A stretch of 64,000 nucleotides of DNA, from the NCBI GenBank assembly GCA_038659295.1, contig JASNGC010000001.1, forward strand, positions 186,001-250,000, written 5' to 3'. The position numbers and the translations under genes were made by a program. Shown here in pieces: positions 56,597-64,000 of the stretch (its first letter is position 1; each line of letters starts with the position of its first letter). The notes under the pieces are model-generated. The model ran no database searches and was not told the origin of the DNA. It saw nothing but the letters and a program-made list of their open reading frames with translations. Origin of the DNA: Enterocytospora artemiae (taxonomy: Eukaryota; Microsporidia).

Positions 56597-58084
56597 TTAA
56601 CCAAGCTTTGAACGATCATTTACTGAGATGATTGCATGTGAAACTTGATTCTTAAGCTCTGATGTATTCTCTAGAACTGCAGTGATAGTATCAGGTGACT
56701 GCTTCATTATTGATTCTGCAATAATTTCTGCGAATTCACCCTGATCTGAAGCATTTACACTTTTCCAACTTTCGACATATTGTGAAGCGATGGGCATGAT
56801 TAAAGAGATCAATTTCTTTCGACACTCTTCCTTTGAATTTCTAAACCTCGTGGTGTAATCCGGAGATGAAACTCCATTGGATGTGTTATTCTCAAAGTCC
56901 CTCTCATATTTATTCTTGTAAACCAGTAGTTCCAGTTGGTTTCCATCCAAAAGTACTTGCCTACTACGTTCCAGAGCTATCGCAGCCTCCTCCAAAGTAG
57001 CATAACAGACAAATCCGTACTGCTTTGTCGGATGAAGGGTATCCTTTGCAAGATAGATATCTGTAATTTCGCCAAATTCTTTCAATACACTGAGAATTTC
57101 CTCCCTTGAAAATGTTTCAGGTACATTTTTGATGTAAAGATTTTTCTTTAGTTTTGAGCTGGTAGTCAAATTGGAGTTTGTTTGTTCCTTAAAAGAATCC
57201 ATTCTATCTTTCTTCTTCTCTGCCTTTTGAATGTAGAATGGTTCAACAACAAACTCAGGATCCTTTTCCATTTCTTCATTCGTAAATATTCTCCTATCAT
57301 GCAACTCGCTTATAGCTTTAAGAGCATTTTCAGGCTTCTCAAAGTTTGCACATGCAAAGCCCACAGTCATTCCATTAGGTTTTTCTGGAAAATACATTTC
57401 CGTGATCCTACCGTATTTCTCCAATAATTCCTTCAAATTCTCCTTGGTATAGGATGGAGGGAAGTTTTTAATAAAACAGTTTGTGAAAGACGATGAAGCA
57501 GTGTGATTAACATTTCTTTTGCATTTTGAATTATCAAATAATTCAACCACCAATGCATTGCTGCCAATTTTGACATTTTTGCAGCTTGCAACAGCCCTCT
57601 TAGCGGATTTACTGGATTTATACTTTACAAACCCGTATCCCTTGGACTTCCCATTCTGATCGGTCGAAATTTTGCAGCTAACAATCGTCCCAAATGCCTG
57701 AAAAATAGCATCTAAATCCTTAGCAGCCATCTCTTCTGGGAGATTATTTACAAACACGTTACTCTCATCCTTATATTTATTTTGTGGATCATAAACTGTC
57801 ATGATTATTTCTTTCTCATGTAGCTGCGTGTAGTTAAGGGTTTCCACTGCTTCTTCTACAGCTTCAATGGTGTCAAGATAAACGAAGGCGAAAGAATATT
57901 GGTTGTTAGGAGTCTTTTTCAAAACAACATTCGTCACGTTAAAATCTCCAAAAATAGACTTAAGCTCCGATGATGTGGTTTTTAAGGACAAATCCCCACA
58001 GTGGATTATCGGCTGTCTCATCTGCGTAACTTCTGCTGCTTTTATTGTTAGATTATTCAAGCTAGTGCTAAGATCGTTATTCAT
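56597..58084 (-). CDS. PAB1: Poly(A)-binding protein
   Basis: 495 residues with four RRM domains at about 20-97, 108-180, 200-275 and 313-390; RNP1/RNP2 motifs are clear in RRM2 (VFVNNLP, KGYGFVKY), RRM3 (CFIKNFP, VGFACANF) and RRM4 (LYIKNVP, YGFVCYAT). After a short linker (about 395-415, much shorter than the usual Pro-rich one) comes an MLLE/PABC domain (about 415-490) with the family's helices (KKLISLIMPIASQ, GEFAEIIAESIM, LENTSELKNQVSHAI), but the KITGMLLE motif itself is altered to EIIAESIMKQS. Binds mRNA poly(A) tails, promotes translation and stability. CCCCC lies about 10 nt before the ATG. Confidence 0.92.
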   Translation of the reverse strand: MNNDLSTSLNNLTIKAAEVTQMRQPIIHCGDLSLKTTSSELKSIFGDFNVTNVVLKKTPNNQYSFAFVYLDTIEAVEEAVETLNYTQLHEKEIIMTVYDPQNKYKDESNVFVNNLPEEMAAKDLDAIFQAFGTIVSCKISTDQNGKSKGYGFVKYKSSKSAKRAVASCKNVKIGSNALVVELFDNSKCKRNVNHTASSSFTNCFIKNFPPSYTKENLKELLEKYGRITEMYFPEKPNGMTVGFACANFEKPENALKAISELHDRRIFTNEEMEKDPEFVVEPFYIQKAEKKKDRMDSFKEQTNSNLTTSSKLKKNLYIKNVPETFSREEILSVLKEFGEITDIYLAKDTLHPTKQYGFVCYATLEEAAIALERSRQVLLDGNQLELLVYKNKYERDFENNTSNGVSSPDYTTRFRNSKEECRKKLISLIMPIASQYVESWKSVNASDQGEFAEIIAESIMKQSPDTITAVLENTSELKNQVSHAIISVNDRSKLG

Positions 58085-58362
58085 CGAATTCGGGGGTCCA
58101 AAAAAATTTTAAAAAAAGTGTTTATAATTTCGAAATCGTAACTGATGAGACCAAGAATATGATATTTATAAGCCGATAGAATATTAATTACGCGTCAAAA
58201 TCTAGAATATCTTCAAATTATAGCAAGAATGCCTATAACGCTGGAGTTCCAAACTGATCACTATATTATGAAAGGACTAGCATTTCAACATGTTAAAGAT
58301 CCACTACTATGCCCTAACCTACCTATTCAATGAGAATGAATGTTTGTATTTATTCACATATT

Positions 58363-58563
58363 CTATTTTCTCAGTGACTTCAGCTTGATTAAACCTAGCG
58401 CTGCATCAATTCTTTTACGACCTTCATGATTAATAAATCCACGGTTGTTATTAATATGCATAAATGGAAATCTCTGCCAATTATTGATTTTAGGGTTTGA
58501 TGATGACTTAAAAAATACCAATTTATTGTTCAGTTCCTCAATGTTTTTTAGTTTTTTATTCAT
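58363..58563 (-). CDS. small unrecognised basic protein
   Basis: 66 residues, basic (starts MNKKLKNIEELNNKL, ends LIKLKSLRK). It includes HINNNRGFINHEGRKRIDAALGL, which reads like a structured loop-helix. No family recognised. The CCCCC motif (58565-58569) directly before the ATG is as strong as for known genes here, so it is likely real. A TTG four codons upstream is rejected because the motif lies between. Confidence 0.5.
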   Translation of the reverse strand: MNKKLKNIEELNNKLVFFKSSSNPKINNWQRFPFMHINNNRGFINHEGRKRIDAALGLIKLKSLRK

Positions 58564-59337
58564 TGGGGGTAGCAAAACTTCAATCTAAGATCGATTGATG
58601 ATTATCAAATTTTATAGAAGGCTGGATTTGATAAATGTTGGAAATCCCCAGACAAAATTAACATTGTTTACGTGACTCCAACGATAGCAAAGTATATTCA
58701 CCACAAAATCATATACGATTGAAGTAAAAACAAACCAAAACGGTAAATTGTAAACACAATTAACGGGGTCATATTAATCTATCCAAAATTTTGTTAAATT
58801 AACTTTTAGTTAGATAAGCAACACAACTGTAACTTCATGTAAGTCGATTATCTAAAGTGAATTTCACAGAATAATCCTTACATTTTGACCATATAATATA
58901 ATTAAGTTGTTTATCAAAATAAAGAATCTACTGTTTTTATTCGTATGAATATTACATATCTTTGTAGATTTACAAAGCCGACTAGAATTCTTATATGGAG
59001 AATATGGCCAAAACATTTTTTATATCGATTATTCTATTTCCTCAAAAACAATTATTCACAGCTTAACAGTGAAACAATTAGAGTAGCATAAACAAAAGAC
59101 AAAAATTCTACTGTTTACTTTATATTTAGAGTATTTTTATTCATACTTATAGTTTTCTGCGTAGATTAAGAATCCACAAAAAATCGGTAGCATTACGTTC
59201 ATGATTTAATTAATTCTGACCATAGTCTATTTCTTAATTCCATGTTATTAGTGCTTTAAAAATAATAACATATTTTTCAATTCCAAATTATTTATCTAAA
59301 ATATTTCAGATAAATTTTACAGTGTTTACCCAAGGAA
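58564..59337. other. intergenic region, no gene seen
   Basis: 774 nt, very AT-rich, between divergent genes. Two loosely similar TCTACTGTTT-containing stretches about 200 nt apart were noted. No CCC-marked frame or tRNA boxes. Confidence 0.5.
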
Positions 59338-60021
59338 ATGCCCCGAATTTCGACAGAAAAACTGACAAATAGTAACAAATATAAATGCGCTCTTGAAAAC
59401 TGTAGGGCTGAATACAGGGAACATACATCTGAGGAGAGTTTGCAAAAATTAAAGAAAGCACAAAAGGAGTATGATCTTTACGTGGAAATATGCAATATTA
59501 TTGCTTTGGAGCATGAAGATAGCTACAAAATTTTGGGAGTCGACTCTACATTCTCTGTAGCCGATATTAAGAAATCTTATAGAAAATTGGCGTCGAAGTA
59601 CCATCCTTCCCGTGCTCACATAGATGGGTCGTGTGATGCCATGAGAATACTTCAAAAAGCATATTTAGATCTAAACACGCAAGAAAAAAGAGATGCTTAT
59701 GATAGACGCCAGGCTTACTCTCCTCAATATGGAAATCTATTTGGTAATAATGATTTTTTTACCAGAGAATATGCCTATGAATCTAATATTGGGGATGGGT
59801 ATTATTTTACTATGCACAGCTATCCCAGATTTAATAGTTTCACTTTCAATTCATCCTTGGATGAAAATCCCCTACTTAGTCAAGTTTACCGAAACATATA
59901 TCAGCAGTCAAGAAGACCATCATATCAAAGGAGACCTGAGCAAATCCAAAATTTAAAAGAATTGATAAAATTTTGTATATTTTCGTTTTTGGTGGTTTTT
60001 ATCCTCATGTTTATCTCATGA
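59338..60021 (+). CDS. tail-anchored J-domain protein with HPS in place of HPD
   Basis: 227 residues. A J domain lies at about 59-123 (DSYKILGVDSTFSVADIKKS, YRKLASKYHPSR, MRILQKAYLDLNTQEKRDAYD). The invariant His-Pro-Asp that activates Hsp70 reads His89-Pro90-Ser91. The C-terminus has one transmembrane helix (about 208-226, FCIFSFLVVFILMFI), giving the layout of ER tail-anchored J proteins (Hlj1, DNAJB12/14). There is no zinc finger or substrate-binding domain. The N-terminal 55 residues are a basic helix. Because HPD is essential in known J proteins, this one probably cannot stimulate Hsp70 in the usual way. CCC lies 7 nt before the ATG. Confidence 0.82.
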   Translation: MPRISTEKLTNSNKYKCALENCRAEYREHTSEESLQKLKKAQKEYDLYVEICNIIALEHEDSYKILGVDSTFSVADIKKSYRKLASKYHPSRAHIDGSCDAMRILQKAYLDLNTQEKRDAYDRRQAYSPQYGNLFGNNDFFTREYAYESNIGDGYYFTMHSYPRFNSFTFNSSLDENPLLSQVYRNIYQQSRRPSYQRRPEQIQNLKELIKFCIFSFLVVFILMFIS

Positions 60022-60157
60022 TAGGGATGTGAAAATGGACCTTCAAAGGAATTGCTTGTATTTTTCTTTATTAATAAAATTCAAACAATTTGAAATTTTT
60101 TTGAAAAATTTTAACCAAATTTTAAAAAACCCCAAGCTTTCAGCCCCTAACCGATAA

Positions 60158-60451
60158 ATGCAAAAGACTACAATTAACAAATCATATGCTCATGCTGCTT
60201 TGCTCATCCATGCAACTAATCAGGAGGTAACTAAAGATAAAATAGAGTCTGTATTCAAGGCACTTGGCTTGGAGTACTCATCTAAGGTAGCTTCCATGTT
60301 TTCCTTGTCTCCATCTAAATATGTCGATCTCTTATCCTCAACTGGGTCCTCTGCACCGGTAGCTGCTGTTTCCGAAGCTTCAGCCAGTGTTGCTGCTGCA
60401 GAAAAAGTGCAAGAAGAAGAATCTGAAGAGGATGCTGACATTGACTTCTAA
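60158..60451 (+). CDS. 60S acidic ribosomal protein P1/P2
   Basis: 97 residues. The helical N-terminal domain (YAHAALLIHATNQEVTKDKIESVFKALGLEY, described as a span at 9-40) is followed by an Ala/Ser/Val-rich hinge and an acidic C-terminal tail ending EESEEDADIDF. The N-terminus resembles P1 more than P2. P-proteins form the flexible stalk that recruits translation GTPases; the tail ends shorter than the usual DDDMGFGLFD. CCCC lies about 12 nt before the ATG. It ends 21 nt from the convergent phosphoglycerate mutase gene, so the two transcripts must overlap. Confidence 0.85.
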   Translation: MQKTTINKSYAHAALLIHATNQEVTKDKIESVFKALGLEYSSKVASMFSLSPSKYVDLLSSTGSSAPVAAVSEASASVAAAEKVQEEESEEDADIDF

Positions 60452-60472
60452 TAAATCTATTTTAGAAAAAGT

Positions 60473-61882
60473 TTATTTCCTTCTTAACAGTTGCCTCCCG
60501 GACATTTCCGGTGGTTGACTGATGTTCATAATTTTTAATATTGTAGGTGCCACATCGCTTAATCCCATCCTACTATGTAATAGCTTCCGATGTTTGGTTG
60601 ATGAGATTATTAGTGGGACCTTATTTGTTGTATGTGTTTTACAAACATCGTTGTGTTCAAACATTTTCTCACAATTGCCATGGTCAGCTGTAATCACAAT
60701 CGTATAGTCGTATTTCATGCAGCAATCAAATATTCTCTTGATGGCTTTATCTACTGTTTTAATGGCTTCCAGTACAGCCTTGTAGTTTCCAGTATGCCCA
60801 ACTAAATCTGGGCCTGCAAGATTTACTAGAATGAAGTCTGTCTGTTTTTTTATGAACTCGATTACCTTTTCACAGACCTCAGACATTGAACAGTCTGGAA
60901 ATTGATCGAATCCTTTAACCTTCTTGCTGGGGACTAGAATATTTAATTGATGTGGAAATGTCTTGCTGGATAGTCCGTTGAAGAAATAAGTTACATGAGC
61001 AAATTTTTCTGTTTCTGCCAAGTGAACCTGGCTTTTCCCACACCTAGAGATAACCTCTGAAAGGGTATTTTTAATTTTATGAGTTGGGAAAATAGCTTTC
61101 CCCAATCCAGGTTTATATTCTGTCAATGTATAGATGCTTTTATTGATTTTAGAAAATTTTTCGACTATTTGAATCATTCTATCTGCACGGGTATTGAAGA
61201 AAATAAGCGTGTCATTGGGATAGATACATTCATCTTTAATCAAAATTGGTTTAATAAATTCATCGGTTATTCCATCCCTGTAAATCATATCCCAATCAAG
61301 CTTTTCAACACATCCCCTGGTCATCATATTGAAAGCTTTATCAACCCTATCATGATTGTGATCTCTATCCATCGTATAGTATCTTCCAGCAACAGAAACA
61401 ATATTTTCAAATCGATCAAAGAATCTTCTAAAGACCTTAGGAGAGGTATCTCTTCCATCCGAGATGGCATGGATTAATATCGTTTTGGAAGTATCTATCG
61501 ATAAGATTGTATTCATCAAAACTTCACAGTGTCTAATTGATGAATGTACACCACCATCACTCAACAAGCCTACCAAGTGAATTCTATTGGACATTTCAGG
61601 TAAAATATTGGCCATTTTCATCCTCAATTTACCGTTTTTGATATTTTCATTGACCATTTCAATTCCCTGAGGAACAACTCTTCCTGCCCCAATTGTCATA
61701 TGTCCAGCCTCAGAGTTTCCCATTGTGTGATCCGGAAGTCCTACATGTGTACCATGAGCGTTTAATTCGAAATACAAGCAGCTCTTTTTGAGAGAATTTA
61801 GAAAGCTCGCTTCTTCAGTAGAATTAATATGGCTGTTTGAAATACCATACCCATCTATCACCACTAGGCAAACCTTAGACAT
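60473..61882 (-). CDS. 2,3-bisphosphoglycerate-independent phosphoglycerate mutase
   Basis: 469 residues. Interconverts 3- and 2-phosphoglycerate in glycolysis with two Mn ions and a phosphoserine. Key features: metal-binding VVIDGYG (Asp10), phosphorylated Ser57 in MGNSEAGH, SDGGVHSS, ISDGRDTSP, RYYTMDRD, FFNTRADR and the second metal site LVNLAGPDLVGHTG plus ITADHGNCE. It is shorter than the usual 510-560 residues. Animals and yeast use the unrelated cofactor-dependent enzyme; microsporidia are known for the independent form. No clear CCC before the ATG. AATAAA just after the stop lies in the 21-nt gap shared with the ribosomal P-protein gene. Confidence 0.93.
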   Translation of the reverse strand: MSKVCLVVIDGYGISNSHINSTEEASFLNSLKKSCLYFELNAHGTHVGLPDHTMGNSEAGHMTIGAGRVVPQGIEMVNENIKNGKLRMKMANILPEMSNRIHLVGLLSDGGVHSSIRHCEVLMNTILSIDTSKTILIHAISDGRDTSPKVFRRFFDRFENIVSVAGRYYTMDRDHNHDRVDKAFNMMTRGCVEKLDWDMIYRDGITDEFIKPILIKDECIYPNDTLIFFNTRADRMIQIVEKFSKINKSIYTLTEYKPGLGKAIFPTHKIKNTLSEVISRCGKSQVHLAETEKFAHVTYFFNGLSSKTFPHQLNILVPSKKVKGFDQFPDCSMSEVCEKVIEFIKKQTDFILVNLAGPDLVGHTGNYKAVLEAIKTVDKAIKRIFDCCMKYDYTIVITADHGNCEKMFEHNDVCKTHTTNKVPLIISSTKHRKLLHSRMGLSDVAPTILKIMNISQPPEMSGRQLLRRK

Positions 61883-62027
61883 GCGCTAAATTTCAAAAGT
61901 TCTTAAGGCCAGGGTATTTTGTAATTGGTTGACTTTGAACCAATAATTTTTTAAAGAAAGTGATCTTGAATTTGTGTAAATTGATCATTAAACCACAGGC
62001 CTTTAACTATCATATCTTTATTTATTT

Positions 62028-62384
62028 CTATTCTTTCTTTTCTTCTATATCATCCAAATATTTGATATATTGGTTGATAAGTGGCCGCAAATTTCTGTTA
62101 GCTTGTGTTTCAAGCGTCTTAGAAACTGCGTGGAAAAACGATTGGTTCAACCCGGCCAAAAGATCGTCATAATTTTTAATAATTGGATTAAACAACTTTT
62201 TAGTTGAACCAAATATTCCACGTAAATTGTCTTTGTTGGCTGCTTTATTTCTCACAGCCCTTGCGCGCTTCTTTATAGGCGAATCAGTTGATTCTATAGG
62301 TATATCATTACCCTCTAAATCCTCATTTCCGCTATAGGGAGAAAGCTGTTCAGCAGCTCTTCTTTTCCTGCGGTTCAAGTCCAT
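62028..62384 (-). CDS. unrecognised small nuclear-type protein
   Basis: 118 residues. Basic N-terminus (MDLNRRKRRAAEQ) and a second basic cluster (SPIKKRARAVRNKAAN) look like nuclear signals. The C-terminal half, RGIFGSTKKLFNPIIKNY to the end, is helical and finishes in a charged helix (YLDDIEEKKE). The RGIFGST segment followed by a charged coiled coil faintly resembles the start of pinin/SDK/MemA proteins of the exon-junction complex (RRMFG...), but the match is too short to name it. CCC lies 6 nt before the ATG, so the gene is real. Confidence 0.55.
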   Translation of the reverse strand: MDLNRRKRRAAEQLSPYSGNEDLEGNDIPIESTDSPIKKRARAVRNKAANKDNLRGIFGSTKKLFNPIIKNYDDLLAGLNQSFFHAVSKTLETQANRNLRPLINQYIKYLDDIEEKKE

Positions 62385-62436
62385 ATTGGGACCATTACAC
62401 TATAAAATTAAAAATAAATGTTTTGTGTTAAACTCT

Positions 62437-63891
62437 TTATTCATCATAGTACTTGTCCAGAATGTTCTTTGGAATTCTATTGAGCATGTTTCTTGGAAAT
62501 ATCTTGAGCAACTTCCATCCTAGATCAAGACTTTCGTAAATCGAGCGGTTTTCCGATTTTGTCTGTGATACAAACTCTCTTTCGAATTTGTTCAAAAACT
62601 CAATAGATAGTTTGTCCTCATCAGTTAAGCTCTCCTCTCCAATGACAGACTTCATGGCCTGGGCATCCTTTCCTATAGCATACCTTGCATAAAGCTGATT
62701 GGACAGGTCAGAATGATCACTTCTTGTTCTTTCATTCCCAATAGCACTCTTCATTAAACGGCTAAGTGATGGAAGAACGTTGATTGGTGGATACAATCCT
62801 GCATTGTGCATCTTGCGATCAACATAGATCTGTCCCTCAGTTATATATCCAGTCAGGTCTGGTATTGGATGGGTGATATCGTCGTTGGGCATACTTAAAA
62901 TGGGTATTTGAGTTATAGATCCATTCTTGCCCTCTATTCTTCCTGCCCTTTCGTACAAGGTTGATAAATCAGTGTACATATACCCTGGATATCCTCTCCT
63001 GCCTGGAACTTCTTCTCTTGCTGCACTAATCTCCCTTAGGGCATCTGCATAAGAACTCATATCAGTCATTATTGTTAAAACATGCTTTTCTGTCTCGTAT
63101 GCCAGGTATTCTGAAGCTGTTAGAGCAAGTCTTGGTGTAATGATTCTCTCAATAGTTGGATCGCTGGCTAAGTTTAAGAAAAAAGCAGTTCTCTCAAGAG
63201 AACCGTTTTCTTCAAATTGGGACCTGAAGAACTTAGCTGTTTCCATATTTACGCCCATTGCAGCAAAAACTATGCAAAAGTTCTCTTTGGAAGTATCCAG
63301 AGTATCCTTCCTTTTGACTAAGCTGGCTTGTTTACAGATTTGAGCTGCTATTTCGTTATGGGGAAGTCCAGCCCCACTGAAAATCGGAATTTTCTGCCCT
63401 CTAGCAATGGAGCTCATCGTATCAATTGCCGATATTCCAGTCTGGATCATTTCTTCCGGGTAAATTCTTGCCTGTGGATTGATTGGTTGGCCCTCAATAC
63501 TCAAATAATCAGCAGGTATAATTTCAGGGCCACCATCAATAACCTTGGCACTCCCATTAAAAATTCGACCCAAAAGGCCTTCGGACACTCCCATCTTTAA
63601 TATGTCACCGGTAAATGTTACATGGGTATCTCTTACATCTATACCAGACGTTCCTTCAAACACTTGTACCACTGCTTTGCTTCCACAAACCTCCAGAACT
63701 TGACCTTTTCTAATTGTATTGTCAGAGAGTGTGATTGTTACTATTTCGCTGTATTTTAGATATTTAATATTGTCTAAGATGACTAGTGGCCCGTTAACAC
63801 CAGAAATATGCTTATATGTCATTCTTGGTTCAATACGAATGCTCTCCATATTTGTATAAACATTTTGATTGTTAAATTGTAGCTGTTTCAT
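62437..63891 (-). CDS. VMA2: V-type proton ATPase subunit B
   Basis: 484 residues, non-catalytic B subunit of the V1 head of the vacuolar proton pump. Nearly every block of the family is present: [21 protein letters not shown] (shown as [11 protein letters not shown]), [19 protein letters not shown] [113 protein letters not shown] and [13 protein letters not shown]. The V-ATPase may energise vacuole and spore compartments. Two ATGs are possible: 63891 (chosen, first in frame) and 63849 (MESIRIEPR), which fits family length equally; no CCC decides. AATAAA overlaps the stop. Confidence 0.95.
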   Translation of the reverse strand: MKQLQFNNQNVYTNMESIRIEPRMTYKHISGVNGPLVILDNIKYLKYSEIVTITLSDNTIRKGQVLEVCGSKAVVQVFEGTSGIDVRDTHVTFTGDILKMGVSEGLLGRIFNGSAKVIDGGPEIIPADYLSIEGQPINPQARIYPEEMIQTGISAIDTMSSIARGQKIPIFSGAGLPHNEIAAQICKQASLVKRKDTLDTSKENFCIVFAAMGVNMETAKFFRSQFEENGSLERTAFFLNLASDPTIERIITPRLALTASEYLAYETEKHVLTIMTDMSSYADALREISAAREEVPGRRGYPGYMYTDLSTLYERAGRIEGKNGSITQIPILSMPNDDITHPIPDLTGYITEGQIYVDRKMHNAGLYPPINVLPSLSRLMKSAIGNERTRSDHSDLSNQLYARYAIGKDAQAMKSVIGEESLTDEDKLSIEFLNKFEREFVSQTKSENRSIYESLDLGWKLLKIFPRNMLNRIPKNILDKYYDE

Positions 63892-64000
63892 AATATTTAT
63901 GAAATGAGTGGTTTTAATCAAAAATGTCAATTATTCCATCAAACATCTTCTCGTAGGATTCAACCATACTTTTCAATACCACAAATAATTAAAGTATATT

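Noticed and set aside
1..64000. tRNA, 5S rRNA and spliceosomal snRNA genes
   Set aside because: I looked for T-loop GGTTCGANTCC and A-box patterns, and U6-like ACAGAGA cores in spacers on both strands; candidates (for example near 33885 and 18050) lacked pairing arms.
1..64000. Transposable elements, viral genes, CRISPR arrays
   Set aside because: No transposase, reverse transcriptase, integrase or capsid-like frame and no regularly spaced repeats were found; the reverse-transcriptase-like core at 10-15 kb belongs to Prp8.

Overview
The window looks like nuclear DNA of a microsporidian, an obligately intracellular relative of fungi. The sequence is AT-rich. Genes are single open frames with almost no introns, averaging about 1.5 kb per gene on both strands. 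Nearly every gene has a CCC-type motif 2-15 nt before its start codon, a hallmark of microsporidian translation and transcription starts. In most genes an AATAAA signal lies on or just after the stop codon. Many proteins are shortened versions of universal eukaryotic proteins, and the metabolic genes fit a mitosome-bearing parasite: FAD glycerol-3-phosphate dehydrogenase, cofactor-independent phosphoglycerate mutase, V-ATPase, ribonucleotide reductase and acyl-CoA synthetases. I see no tRNA, rRNA, transposon, CRISPR or bacterial-type operon.

Layout. 0-10 kb: a P5B-type ATPase (its 5' end probably lies outside the window), a SANTA-domain KNL2/M18BP1-like protein and MSH6. 10-15.4 kb: a shortened Prp8 and a TAF12-like histone-fold protein. 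15.5-20.5 kb: two divergent long-chain acyl-CoA synthetase paralogues, one interrupted by an in-frame TAA. 20.6-27.7 kb: tRNA-splicing endonuclease subunit Sen54, CPSF100/Cft2, an Ars2/Serrate-like protein and two unknowns. 28-34.3 kb: AK6/Fap7, RNR1, GINS subunit Sld5, a Ubc4/5-type E2, and a tiny gene split by an intron with a TACTAAC branch site. 34.4-43.3 kb: an Asn/Gln-rich protein with a possible histone fold, a tail-anchored TBC Rab-GAP, GUT2, Got1, an unrecognised repeat-like protein and a Dph7-like propeller. 43.5-50.8 kb: TAF1 with bromodomain, an AIG1/ADTRP-like membrane hydrolase, unknowns and NDC80. 51-64 kb: fibrillarin, RPB12, MAK16, TRM1, a TBC1D13-like Rab-GAP, PABP, a J-domain protein with HPS in place of HPD, ribosomal protein P1/P2, iPGM and V-ATPase subunit B.

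The genes are not in operons, but several sets belong together. TAF1, TAF12, RPB12 and the possible extra histone-fold protein serve Pol II initiation. Prp8, CPSF100, Ars2, Sen54 and PABP serve RNA processing. The SANTA protein and NDC80 serve centromere and kinetochore. Two Rab-GAPs and Got1 serve secretion. Fibrillarin, MAK16 and AK6 serve ribosome assembly.

The most interesting points are: a Prp8 that ends right after the RNase H-like domain, with no Jab1/MPN domain and no room for one downstream; a SANTA-domain centromere-licensing protein; an Ars2 homologue; a probable intron-bearing mini-gene of possible Sm-like type; an acyl-CoA synthetase with a single nonsense codon where its neighbour paralogue has Gln; and enzymes with altered signature residues (J domain HPS, E2 HCN, RNR1 with a decayed ATP cone, P5B ATPase without its proline motif). 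All functional calls rest on motif and fold recognition by eye; no database search was possible.
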